A DNA stretch of 26,184 nt from Candidatus Portnoyibacteriota bacterium (GCA_028717445.1 JAQUNU010000004.1:1-26184); one strand, 5' to 3'; positions 14,528 to 21,341 are shown, counted from the stretch's first letter. Notes: generated from the letters alone by a model not told the origin. Translations and numbers: made by a program.

Positions 14528-14544
14528 GGAATTTAGATTATAGT
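14516..14544 (+). promoter_or_regulatory. Promoter of the CDP-alcohol phosphatidyltransferase gene
   Basis: TTGTTT (14516-14521), 17 nt, TATAGT (14539-14544). It overlaps the uvrC -35 region on the other strand and gives a leader of about 50 nt carrying the AAAGGAGG ribosome site. A second TATAAT at 14580-14585 is unlikely, because it would start transcription inside the Shine-Dalgarno. Confidence 0.5.
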
Positions 14545-14602
14545 TAGATATTTGGAATCAAAAGGAAGATCCTTATTCATATAATCCCAAAGGAGGCATG
14601 GA

Positions 14603-15301
14603 ATGCTCGAGCCGAGGAAAAGAAGATGGCTGCGGTTTTTGGCGGATGCGCTGACGACTCTTAGACTGATTGCCACGGTTGTGACTGACTTGGTTCTTTA
14701 CAACAATATAGTCAACGGTATTGCCCTTGATCTGTGCCTGATATTTTCGCTTTCCGGGTTTGCCGCCATTACCGATATTTTTGACGGCATATTTGCCAGA
14801 TTATCGAACATCTACAGCCCATTCGGCGTGATTTTCGACAAGACCGTGGACAAGATTTTTGTTATCACGATTATGGCGCTCTTCGAGATTATTACCTGGA
14901 ATTTAACCGGGTTTTTCTCTTCGTGGGCGTTGATCGGCGCGGCCCTTTCGGTTTTACTTGTTTTGATTATTGTCGCGGTTGATTTGAGCCTTGGAATAGT
15001 TGGAGCAATTTGTTTAAGGCGGGGGTATAATGTTGAAGCCGCCCGAATCGGAAAAAACAAGATGGTTGTGGAATCAGGCACTTTGCTGGTTTGGATAGCC
15101 ATTCTTTATCTGGAGCCGCGTTATTCGATCTTGCCCTGGGCGATCTGGATTCTCAACGGATGTTTGGCAATGAGCGTGGGCCTCGCCTGCGCCAGCGCCA
15201 GATATTATTACGTGAGTATTAAACATCAAAAGACGAAAAAGGAGAAACGACGTGGGAACGAAAATTTTGCTTGTAGCTGGTCCCGAAGCAAGGTTAGATA
15301 A
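14603..15301 (+). CDS. CDP-alcohol phosphatidyltransferase family protein
   Basis: Enzymes of this family transfer a phosphatidyl group from CDP-diacylglycerol (or a similar CDP-alcohol) to an alcohol acceptor in the membrane. The complete signature is visible: Asp58-x2-Asp61-Gly62-x2-Ala65-Arg66-x8-Gly75-x3-Asp79-x3-Asp83. About five to six membrane segments fill most of the 232 residues. The acceptor (glycerol-3-phosphate, inositol phosphate, other) cannot be read from sequence. AAAGGAGG precedes ATG 14603 at good spacing; the ATG at 14599 is too close to it. The last 50 bp overlap the next gene in another frame, so the two are probably translationally coupled. Confidence 0.9.
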   Translation: MLEPRKRRWLRFLADALTTLRLIATVVTDLVLYNNIVNGIALDLCLIFSLSGFAAITDIFDGIFARLSNIYSPFGVIFDKTVDKIFVITIMALFEIITWNLTGFFSSWALIGAALSVLLVLIIVAVDLSLGIVGAICLRRGYNVEAARIGKNKMVVESGTLLVWIAILYLEPRYSILPWAIWILNGCLAMSVGLACASARYYYVSIKHQKTKKEKRRGNENFACSWSRSKVR

Positions 15302-15644
15302 TCTAAAATTAAGATGCAGACAACTGGGCATCGCGCTTGCGATAGTCTTTAACTATGAAGAGGCCAAGGAATGGTACCAGCCTTGGCGCTTTTCCTTGCT
15401 TGTTGTCTTTCCCGGAAACAGTCGTCTTGGCACGCAGCCGAGAGGTTTTTTTAAGGAAATTTTCAAATTCCTGCCGGTTGTAATAGTAAAAGAGAATGGC
15501 AGCATGGTGTTTTATGGGGAGCCGCCCCTGGAATTATTGGAAGAAATATTTCCAGAAAATACGCTTGAGAGGGAGGGAAAGCAATCCAAAAAAACTCCGG
15601 TGGCGCTTTCGCTTTTCACAAGAAGAGAGTTTATGGCGTTGTAG
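15252..15644 (+). CDS. Hypothetical protein, alternating beta/alpha pattern
   Basis: 130 residues from GTG 15252, preceded by AAAAAGGAG at good spacing. The start lies inside the 3' end of the upstream gene (50-bp overlap, different frame). 'KILLVAGPEARLDNL', 'GIALAIVFNYEEAKEW', 'SLLVVFPG' and 'PVVIVKENGSMVFYG' form an alternating strand-helix pattern reminiscent of a receiver or pseudo-receiver fold, but there is no convincing phospho-acceptor Asp, so this is only a suggestion. The C terminus is basic and polar. A strong terminator follows. The tandem overlap suggests a role linked to the membrane enzyme. Confidence 0.68.
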   Translation: MGTKILLVAGPEARLDNLKLRCRQLGIALAIVFNYEEAKEWYQPWRFSLLVVFPGNSRLGTQPRGFFKEIFKFLPVVIVKENGSMVFYGEPPLELLEEIFPENTLEREGKQSKKTPVALSLFTRREFMAL

Positions 15645-15679
15645 CCGCGGCAGAAAGAATCGCAATAATTTATTTATTA

Positions 15680-15720
15680 AAGGCCAAGCCGTCCCGCAAA
15701 AAGCGGGGCGGCCTTTTTTA
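15680..15720 (+). terminator. Rho-independent terminator
   Basis: GCCGTCCCGC pairs with GCGGGGCGGC (one T-G wobble) around AAAAA. The stem is extended by AGGCC/GGCCT after a 1-2 nt bulge and followed by TTTTTT. It closes the 14603-15644 operon. Confidence 0.88.
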
Positions 15721-15730
15721 TCTCCGGCTA

Positions 15731-15759
15731 TTGCCTGTTTGTGATTTTATCTGTATAAT
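15731..15759 (+). promoter_or_regulatory. Promoter of uvrA, leaderless
   Basis: TTGCCT (15731-15736), 17 nt, consensus TATAAT (15754-15759). Eight nucleotides later comes ATG 15768, with no room for a ribosome binding site. Confidence 0.78.
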
Positions 15760-15767
15760 AAAACGTT

Positions 15768-18632
15768 ATGTATGATGATTTTATAAAAATTCGAGGCGCA
15801 AAAGTAAATAATCTCAAGAATATTGATATTGATATTCCAAAGAACAAACTGGTGGTAATCACCGGCCTTTCGGGGTCGGGAAAATCGTCTTTGGCCTTTG
15901 ACACGATCTACGCCGAAGGTAAACGCCGGTATGTGGAAAGTTTATCGGCTTACGCCAGGCAATTTTTGGGCGTGATGGATAAACCGGACGTGGAAAGGAT
16001 AGATGGCCTCTCTCCGGCCATCGCCATCGACCAGAAAAGCGTTTCGCGCAATCCGCGCTCGACCGTGGGCACGATAACGGAAATATATGATTATCTCCGT
16101 TTGCTTTTCGCCCGCATCGGTCAGCCGCATTGTCCGCAGTGCGGCAAATTAATTTCGCGCCAGTCAGCGAGTCAGATTGTTGATCAGATTTTGAAATTAC
16201 CTTTAAATTCGCAAATTTTGATTTTAGGCCCGGTTGTTCGAGGAAGAAAAGGCGAACACCAGGGAATTTTGGAGCAGGTTTCAAAGACCGGTTTCGTTCG
16301 CGTAAGAATTGACGGAAACATTCATCGAACGGATGAGGCGTTGGCGCTGGAGCTTGATAAAAAAAGAAAACACAACATTGAAGTTGTAGTGGATAGAATC
16401 GTCTTGGAAGGAGGAATTGATAATGAAACTCGTGTCCGAACGGCTGATTCGGTGGAAACGGCGCTGAAGCTGGGCAAAGGCATTGTGGTCATCAACCAAA
16501 AATACGAAGGCGGGAAAAAAGAAAAAGATTTTGCATTTTCTGAACTTTTCGCCTGCCAGGACTGCGGCATCGGCCTCTCGGAAATTTCGCCCAGAATATT
16601 TTCTTTCAATAGCCCGTTTGGCGCCTGCCCGGAATGCCAGGGCCTTGGAGCTAAACTTGAAATCGATCCGAAGATGATCATGCCGAATAAAAATCTGACC
16701 CTGGCCGAAGGAGCGATCAGGCCATGGGCCAATGCTTCGCATAAGGTCGGCCTGCTTCGCCGGAGCTCCAGCGAGGCGAGCCGTCAGGGCTGGTATTATT
16801 GGAAACTTTCGGAGTTGGCGCGGGAAATAAATTTTTCCATGAATGTGCCGGTTAAGGACCTTTCTCAAAAAGAGATTGAGGCGATCTTGTACGGCCGTGG
16901 AAATTTTGAAGGCGTGATCCCTAATCTACAACGTCGTTGGAAAGAAACTGACTCGGAATTCACGCGCGCTGAAATTGAAAAATATATGCTTATTGAAACC
17001 TGTCCGCTTTGCCGGGGCAAAAGACTGAAGGCCGAGGCGTTGGCAATAAAGATCGCCGGACTAGGAATTGATCAAATTTCGGAAATGAGCGTTGAAAACG
17101 CGATCGAATTTTTTAAAAAATTGAAATTGAGCGTTTCTGAAGCTAAAATTGGGCAAGGAATTATTAAGGAAATCCAGGCGCGTCTGAAATTTTTAAAGGA
17201 TGTCGGCCTGGAATATTTGACCATCGGCCGCGAGTCAACCACTCTTTCGGGCGGAGAATCTCAAAGGATTCGTCTGGCTACGCAAATTGGCTCCGGCTTA
17301 TCGGGCGTGGTCTATATTTTGGATGAACCTTCCGTCGGCCTGCATCAACGCGACATGGAACGGCTGGTGAAAACTTTAAAACAATTGCGCGATCTGGGAA
17401 ATTCCGTCATTGTGGTCGAACACGACGACCAAACGATGCGCGCGGCCGACTGGATTATTGACGTTGGGCCGGGAGCGGGAGAAAGGGGCGGCCAAATTGT
17501 TTTTCAAGGAAAATTTGCCCAGCTTTTAAAATCCGACACCTTGACCGGAAAATATTTGAGCGGTAAAAAGAAAATAGAAATAAATAAATCCGAAATCCCA
17601 AACCCGAAACCCAAAACAAATTCAGAATCCCAAAATCCAAAAAAGGAAACAAAAGAAATAGTGATTAAAGGCGCGCGCGAACATAATCTGAAAAATATTG
17701 ACGTTAAAATTCCCTTGGAAAAATTTGTCTGCGTGACGGGCGTTTCCGGTTCGGGCAAAAGCTCTTTGATTAATGACATTCTGGGCGCCGCCTTGACTAA
17801 AGAATTTCACGGCGCGCACGGGCTTCCGGGCGAGCACGACGCCATTTTAGGCCTTGAAAATTTGGATAAAGCCATTATTGTGGATCAGTCGCCGATTGGC
17901 CGCACCCCGCGATCGAATCCGGCGACCTACACCGGCGCTTTTACAATCGTTCGGGATATTTTTGCGCAGACTCAAGAATCGCGCCTGCGCGGCTACGGTC
18001 CGGGACGCTTCAGTTTTAATATCAAGGGCGGGCGGTGCGAAATTTGCCAAGGCGAGGGCTATAAAAAAATTGAAATGTATTTTTTGCCTGATGTTTACGT
18101 CGAATGCGAAGAATGCCACGGCAAGAGATATAATAAAGAAGCGTTAGAAATCGAATACAAAGGCAAAAACATCGCCGACATTCTGGATATGTCGGTTGAG
18201 CAGGCTAATAATTTCTTCAAAAATATCCCGGCTATCCGTCAGCGGCTGGAAACATTGGTTCAGGTCGGGCTTGGCTATATGCGTCTCGGCCAGCCGGCCA
18301 CCACTCTTTCCGGCGGCGAAGCGCAAAGAGTGAAACTGGCCACCGAGCTGGCGCGGCGTTCAACCAGTCGGACTTTATATATTTTGGACGAACCGACAAC
18401 CGGTTTGCATTTTGATGACATAAATAAACTTTTAACTGTTTTGCATGCTCTGGTTGCTAAAAAAAACAGCGTGCTGGTCATCGAGCATAATCCGCAGGTG
18501 ATAAAAACCGCGGACCGGATAATCGATCTCGGTCCTGAAGGGGGCGAGCGCGGCGGGCAAATCGTGGCAGAAGGAAATATTCAAGATATTTTGGAAACAA
18601 AAAAAAGCTACACCGGAAAATTTTTAAAATAG
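15768..18632 (+). CDS. uvrA: Excinuclease ABC subunit UvrA
   Basis: UvrA is the damage-recognition ATPase of nucleotide excision repair; its dimer loads UvrB. The 954 residues show the first Walker A GLSGSGKSS (33-41), signature 'TTLSGGESQRIRLA' and Walker B 'VYILDEPSVGLHQRD'. The second module has GVSGSGKSS (about 658-666), 'TTLSGGEAQRVKLA' and 'LYILDEPTTGLHFDD'. Zinc modules include C-x2-C pairs near 'ACQDCG', 'ACPECQG', 'RCEICQGEG' and 'ECEECHG'. Length is normal. Residues about 604-628, between the two ATPase modules, form an extra Asn/Pro/Lys/Ser-rich linker encoded by an iterated DNA word. The start MYDDFIKIRGAKVNNL is standard. Own promoter and terminator: a monocistronic unit. Confidence 0.98.
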   Translation: MYDDFIKIRGAKVNNLKNIDIDIPKNKLVVITGLSGSGKSSLAFDTIYAEGKRRYVESLSAYARQFLGVMDKPDVERIDGLSPAIAIDQKSVSRNPRSTVGTITEIYDYLRLLFARIGQPHCPQCGKLISRQSASQIVDQILKLPLNSQILILGPVVRGRKGEHQGILEQVSKTGFVRVRIDGNIHRTDEALALELDKKRKHNIEVVVDRIVLEGGIDNETRVRTADSVETALKLGKGIVVINQKYEGGKKEKDFAFSELFACQDCGIGLSEISPRIFSFNSPFGACPECQGLGAKLEIDPKMIMPNKNLTLAEGAIRPWANASHKVGLLRRSSSEASRQGWYYWKLSELAREINFSMNVPVKDLSQKEIEAILYGRGNFEGVIPNLQRRWKETDSEFTRAEIEKYMLIETCPLCRGKRLKAEALAIKIAGLGIDQISEMSVENAIEFFKKLKLSVSEAKIGQGIIKEIQARLKFLKDVGLEYLTIGRESTTLSGGESQRIRLATQIGSGLSGVVYILDEPSVGLHQRDMERLVKTLKQLRDLGNSVIVVEHDDQTMRAADWIIDVGPGAGERGGQIVFQGKFAQLLKSDTLTGKYLSGKKKIEINKSEIPNPKPKTNSESQNPKKETKEIVIKGAREHNLKNIDVKIPLEKFVCVTGVSGSGKSSLINDILGAALTKEFHGAHGLPGEHDAILGLENLDKAIIVDQSPIGRTPRSNPATYTGAFTIVRDIFAQTQESRLRGYGPGRFSFNIKGGRCEICQGEGYKKIEMYFLPDVYVECEECHGKRYNKEALEIEYKGKNIADILDMSVEQANNFFKNIPAIRQRLETLVQVGLGYMRLGQPATTLSGGEAQRVKLATELARRSTSRTLYILDEPTTGLHFDDINKLLTVLHALVAKKNSVLVIEHNPQVIKTADRIIDLGPEGGERGGQIVAEGNIQDILETKKSYTGKFLK
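17577..17645. repeat. Word-iterated in-frame linker in uvrA
   Basis: Variants of AAATCC / AACCCGAAACCC / AATCCCAAA recur about every 8-11 bases. They are read as 'NKSEIPNPKPKTNSESQNPK'. Common UvrA proteins have a much shorter connector here. It resembles the word-iterated intergenic spacers of this genome but lies inside a gene. Confidence 0.6.
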
Positions 18633-18633
18633 T

Positions 18634-18662
18634 AAAAGCCCTAGTTTTTTGCTAGGGCTTTT
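18634..18662. terminator. Terminator after uvrA (works both ways)
   Basis: AAAAGCCCTAG (18634-18644) and CTAGGGCTTTT (18652-18662) form a perfect 11-bp stem two bases after the uvrA stop, with A- and T-runs at its ends. Confidence 0.9.
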
Positions 18663-18669
18663 AGGTGGT

Positions 18670-18696
18670 AACCGGAAACAATTTGTCCGGTTTTTT
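18670..18696 (+). terminator. Second hairpin terminator after uvrA
   Basis: AACCGGA (18670-18676) pairs with TCCGGTT (18686-18692), followed by T's. It reaches the stop codon of the convergent 18695 gene, so it backs up the first terminator for + strand transcripts. Confidence 0.65.
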
Positions 18697-19087
18697 AGTC
18701 GAAAATGATTTCACCTTGGAGCCATTCGCTTTTAGGCTCGGTTTCATTCAGTATAATTGGAATTGCTAAACCAGTTCGCCAGGTGTGAACGAAGAAATAC
18801 AGCGGCGCGTCGGTTTTTCCGCTTGGCCAGATGATGTTCATGTCCAGCGCTTCGAACTCTTTTAGCTTTTTATGATTCACAAAAAGCGTGTCTACTTCAC
18901 TGACAATGGTGCCTGGCCGCGTGCTCCAGGTGGCTATACCGTTTTTCATCGGCAATTGCTGGTCTCGGCTCGGCAAATAAATAGTGCTCAAATCTTTTGC
19001 CGCGCGCACTTTTATTTGAGCGTTGACCGGATGTGAGAGCGCTTGAAACAAGCAAAAGGCCAGAAAAAGCACAATTAATCTTTTCAT
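18695..19087 (-). CDS. Secreted hypothetical protein
   Basis: 130 residues with a clear signal peptide: MKRLIVLFLAFCLFQALS, then a likely cleavage after 'VNA' (about residue 23). The mature part of about 105 residues is mainly polar with a beta-like pattern ('TWSTRPGTIVSEVDTLFVNHKKL', 'APLYFFVHTWRTGLAIPIIL', both residue blocks) and no cysteines. GGAGGTG lies 7 nt before ATG 19087, and a TTGACT-N17-TATAAT promoter lies upstream. No family recognised. It is the first of four exported or membrane-anchored small genes on this strand. Confidence 0.78.
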   Translation of the reverse strand: MKRLIVLFLAFCLFQALSHPVNAQIKVRAAKDLSTIYLPSRDQQLPMKNGIATWSTRPGTIVSEVDTLFVNHKKLKEFEALDMNIIWPSGKTDAPLYFFVHTWRTGLAIPIILNETEPKSEWLQGEIIFD

Positions 19088-19129
19088 ATCATAACACCTC
19101 CATTTAATCTGGTTTTGTAAAGAAAAGGA

Positions 19130-19146
19130 CTATAATTTAATTATAG
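19130..19146. promoter_or_regulatory. 17-bp palindrome over the -10/start of the 18695-19087 gene
   Basis: CTATAATT-T-AATTATAG is a perfect palindrome overlapping the -10 and the expected transcription start. It could be a repressor operator, or simply an A/T-rich coincidence that places a -10 on both strands. Confidence 0.4.
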
Positions 19147-19168
19147 CATTTTGTAACTTAAAAGTCAA
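19140..19168 (-). promoter_or_regulatory. Promoter of the secreted protein at 18695-19087
   Basis: TTGACT (19168-19163), 17 nt, consensus TATAAT (19145-19140) on the - strand. The leader of about 45 nt contains the GGAGGTG ribosome site. Confidence 0.82.
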
Positions 19169-19371
19169 TAGTAGCCGTCACAAATAGCAGGGCTGTTTTT
19201 TCTTGTTATTCCCGCCCGCGCTATTTTTAAATCGAAAGACTATTCGGTAGCAAGGTTTTTTTGGAATAAATTAATAGGCCGAAATTTTGGCCGCATTTAA
19301 AAAACATAAAAATATTTTTTAAAAAGATCAAAAATTAATTCAATTCCCTGAATAAGAGCGTAGAACGATTA

Positions 19372-19848
19372 TTAATTCCAGACTGGGGGAGGAGGGTTAA
19401 GATATCGGCTTAGCCCAGGCGCGCCGTTGGATGAAGTTTGATAGCCATAGGGTCCGTATTGGTAGCCGGAAGGATAAAAATAAGAACTGGGTCCTGCCGG
19501 CCGGTTGTAATTATTTCCGTAATTCTGATTATTTCCGTAAAAACAGGAAGGGGAGCTGTATGGATAATAATTAGAAGAATAATTATTATTGGGATAAGGT
19601 CTTTGATAATAATTGGAAGCCCCGTAACCGTAATAAGGATTATTGTAGCCGTAGTTTGGATAATTTGGATAATAATTAGTCGTCTCGTATCCGCTATCTT
19701 GATAATTCCAGCTCCAAAAAACACGCTGGTAATTATTTTGGCAGCCGTTGGAAATTTGATTGTTCCAATCACAAGCCGAAGCCGAAGCGGTCAAAAAAGA
19801 AAAAATGAATAAAAAAGCAGTTCCGGTCAAAAATAATTTGTTTTTCAT
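19372..19848 (-). CDS. Secreted Tyr/Asn/Pro-rich low-complexity protein
   Basis: 158 residues: signal peptide MKNKLFLTGTAFLFIFSFL, with cleavage probably after 'ASA' just before Cys26. Long tracts dominated by Tyr, Asn, Pro, Gly and Ser follow (e.g. YYPNYPNYGYNNPYYGYG). Three cysteines are present (26, 36, about 102). The C terminus 'SRYLNPPPPVWN' shares R-Y-L-N-P-x2-P-x-W with the next gene (20047-20490), although the rest differs. Such composition suits an extracellular adhesive, matrix or surface-layer component, but this is inference. The start ATG lacks a Shine-Dalgarno. The antisense frame is a shadow of the biased composition. The 284-nt gap downstream (19088-19371) holds only the 18695 promoter; no terminator is visible. 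Confidence 0.75.
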   Translation of the reverse strand: MKNKLFLTGTAFLFIFSFLTASASACDWNNQISNGCQNNYQRVFWSWNYQDSGYETTNYYPNYPNYGYNNPYYGYGASNYYQRPYPNNNYSSNYYPYSSPSCFYGNNQNYGNNYNRPAGPSSYFYPSGYQYGPYGYQTSSNGAPGLSRYLNPPPPVWN

Positions 19849-19992
19849 AATTTTATATCAAACGCAAAATAATTTATACGACAACGACATTTTTATCAAT
19901 AAAGATAAGACAGCAAAGTTAAATTTTTGTTAAGAAAAAAGCCGTGCGGATAAGATTAAAAATTGTCTAGATTGTCGGCGTAAGAATAATAT

Positions 19993-20024
19993 AAAAATCC
20001 CTCATCCTTTTTCCGGATGAGGGA
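19993..20024 (-). terminator. Terminator after the 20047-20490 gene
   Basis: TCCCTCATCC (19998-20007) and GGATGAGGGA (20015-20024) form a perfect 10-bp stem. On the - strand it is followed by TTTTT. Confidence 0.9.
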
Positions 20025-20046
20025 GATCGTGTTTTAAAAAACATTG

Positions 20047-20490
20047 CTATCTGCCACCATGGCGTCCTCTGGATCCTCCGCCATTTCCTCCTCTGTTTCC
20101 TCCGCCATATCCTCCGTTTTGCCTTCCCCTTCCGCATTGAAAGCAGGATTGTCCGCCATAACCGCGGCCTTGGCTTTGCCAGCCGCGTCCTTGCCTGCCC
20201 CATTGCCCCTGATTTCTGTTGCCATAACCTTGGTTATTCCAACCATAGCTGTTGTAGGACTGGCGCGAGCCATAACCCCCGCTATAGCCCCGGCCATAAC
20301 CGGAATAGTTGCTTCTTGAATCATCCCAATTCGGCGCTGAGGGATTCAGATAACGATCATTTCGCCAATCTCCTCCTGACTGGCCTCCTTCTGACCAGCC
20401 ATAGTATTGGGCCGATGCCGCATTCGTTGTCAAAATAAAAAAACCAACTGAAGTTACAAAAAACGCCGCGATAAAATTTTTGCTTTTCAT
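20047..20490 (-). CDS. Secreted Gly/Arg/Gln/Tyr-rich low-complexity protein
   Basis: 147 residues: signal peptide (MKSKNFIAAFFVTSVGFFIL, cleavage likely after 'ASA' near residue 27). 'YYGWSEGGQSGGDWRNDRYL' comes next, then RYLNPSAPNWD, which shares the R-Y-L-N-P-x2-P-x-W motif with the neighbouring 19372-19848 protein. The rest is Gly-rich: 'YGRGYSGGYGS', 'RGRQNGGYGGGNRGGNGGGS', and a single C-x2-C ('SCFQCG'). The mature protein is strongly basic, unlike its neighbour. AGAGGT lies before ATG 20490, with own promoter and terminator. It resembles Gly-rich structural or sticky extracellular proteins in composition only; no homology is claimed. Confidence 0.75.
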   Translation of the reverse strand: MKSKNFIAAFFVTSVGFFILTTNAASAQYYGWSEGGQSGGDWRNDRYLNPSAPNWDDSRSNYSGYGRGYSGGYGSRQSYNSYGWNNQGYGNRNQGQWGRQGRGWQSQGRGYGGQSCFQCGRGRQNGGYGGGNRGGNGGGSRGRHGGR

Positions 20491-20518
20491 CTAAACCTCT
20501 AAACCTCCGTTTTAAAAA

Positions 20519-20548
20519 ATTATAAGAACTGGAATTAATATAATTCAA
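20519..20548 (-). promoter_or_regulatory. Promoter of the 20047-20490 gene
   Basis: TTGAAT (20548-20543), 18 nt, TATAAT (20524-20519) on the - strand. The leader is about 22 nt with GGAGGT and AGAGGT sequences. Confidence 0.75.
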
Positions 20549-20573
20549 GAAGGTTAAAAATAAGTTAAAAAGA

Positions 20574-20611
20574 AAAAACCCTTACTCCTCTTGGGGAGAA
20601 TAAGGGTTTTT
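20574..20611. terminator. Terminator after the 20633-21097 gene
   Basis: AAAAACCCTTA (20574-20584) pairs with TAAGGGTTTTT (20601-20611). An inner CTCC/GGAG stem lies beyond a two-base bulge. The A/T ends allow function on both strands; on the - strand it follows the gene's stop. Confidence 0.88.
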
Positions 20612-20632
20612 GGAAAGGGGAGAAAGCAAAGC

Positions 20633-21097
20633 TTATTTAAGCGCTTTGATCGGGGCCCAGAAGACCAGTATCGGTCGGCCGTATTCATCAACTTCGCGAT
20701 GGATGCCGATAGCCTCGGCAGGCGGGCTTAAATGCGCGGGAATTCGGTGCTTGACGTAATCAGAGGGGATCGTGATTTCAGTCACGCGATGAATCACGGT
20801 TGGTGAATACCGATAAATCGATGGCGGCTGATACACGATGGGCGGCTGATAATGATAAGTGGGATAGTAATAAGGGTAATAGCGATAGGGGGAATAAGAA
20901 TGAAAGAATGGAAATCTGACATCCAGGCCAAAGCTAAGTCCATGGTGATGACCGTATCCGTGCCTGTGTCCAAGATCGTGGCCGTGAGCCCAAACAATCG
21001 CGCCCGAAAGTCCGATGAAAGCCAAAACCATGAACACGACCAGGATAATCGCAAAGATTCTCAGTTTTCTTGCCATACGATGCCTTTTCCGTTTCAT
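20633..21097 (-). CDS. Membrane-anchored His/Tyr/Pro-rich protein
   Basis: 154 residues from ATG 21097, which follows GGAGA at good spacing; the ATG at 21115 lacks a site. A basic N terminus (MKRKRHRMARKLR) precedes one membrane segment (about 13-37), so it is either a long signal peptide or an anchor. A His-rich segment follows (HGHDLGHRHGYGHHHG), a plausible metal-binding patch. A Tyr/Pro tract comes next ('SPYRYYPYYYPTYHYQPP'), then a more ordinary C-terminal ~55 residues ('VIHRVTEITIPSDYVKHRIP', 'HREVDEYGRPILVFW') that looks folded. No family recognised. It has its own strong promoter. Confidence 0.78.
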   Translation of the reverse strand: MKRKRHRMARKLRIFAIILVVFMVLAFIGLSGAIVWAHGHDLGHRHGYGHHHGLSFGLDVRFPFFHSYSPYRYYPYYYPTYHYQPPIVYQPPSIYRYSPTVIHRVTEITIPSDYVKHRIPAHLSPPAEAIGIHREVDEYGRPILVFWAPIKALK

Positions 21098-21141
21098 ATC
21101 CGGTCTCCTTTCCATGAGAGTTTGTTTAAAGGGCTATAAAA

Positions 21142-21170
21142 ATTATAGATTTTTCACCATGAAATGTCAA
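21142..21170 (-). promoter_or_regulatory. Promoter of the His/Tyr-rich protein
   Basis: Consensus TTGACA (21170-21165), 17 nt, consensus TATAAT (21147-21142) on the - strand. It is the best match to a sigma70 promoter in the window, so this small surface protein is probably highly expressed. Confidence 0.9.
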
Positions 21171-21172
21171 TA

Positions 21173-21226
21173 GTCTAATTAATTTAGACACCTCAAGGGT
21201 CTGACATTTTAAAAAAAGTCAGAGGT
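21173..21226. repeat. Two hairpins in the divergent spacer before groES
   Basis: The gap 21098-21434 has no gene. GTCTAA (21173-21178) pairs with TTAGAC (21184-21189), and TCTGAC (21200-21205) with GTCAGA (21218-21223). They lie between the - strand promoter at 21142-21170 and the + strand groES promoter. There is no clear function. They could be an operator, a roadblock between divergent units or a repeat remnant. Confidence 0.4.
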
Positions 21227-21247
21227 TATTCCAATAAGGCGCGGGGG

Positions 21248-21276
21248 TTGACAAGTTTTTTTGCCGCGCATAAAAT
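21248..21276 (+). promoter_or_regulatory. Sigma70-type promoter of groES-groEL
   Basis: Consensus TTGACA (21248-21253), 17 nt, TAAAAT (21271-21276). Transcription should start near 21283, a few bases before the CIRCE operator, leaving a leader of about 150 nt before groES. Confidence 0.88.
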
Positions 21277-21289
21277 AAGCGAATGGCAA

Positions 21290-21316
21290 TTAGCAATCAT
21301 TAAGCTAGAGTGCCAA
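21290..21316 (+). promoter_or_regulatory. CIRCE operator (HrcA binding site)
   Basis: TTAGCAATC (21290-21298), exactly nine bases, GAGTGCCAA (21308-21316). The consensus is TTAGCACTC-N9-GAGTGCTAA; one base differs in each arm. It sits directly after the predicted transcription start of groESL, as in Gram-positive and many other bacteria, so HrcA repression is expected. hrcA itself is not in the window. Confidence 0.87.
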
Positions 21317-21341
21317 AATTAAACTTGCAGATTTCAGTTTT

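Noticed and set aside
19438..19812. Long + strand frame opposite the Tyr/Asn-rich gene
   Set aside because: It is an Ile-rich antisense shadow of a biased composition, with no ribosome site. The - strand frame has a clear signal peptide.
20044..20324. Ala/Ser-rich + strand frame and Met/Ala-rich - strand frame over the Gly-rich gene
   Set aside because: Both are shadows of GGN-type codons. Only the 20047-20490 frame has a signal peptide, ribosome site, promoter and terminator.
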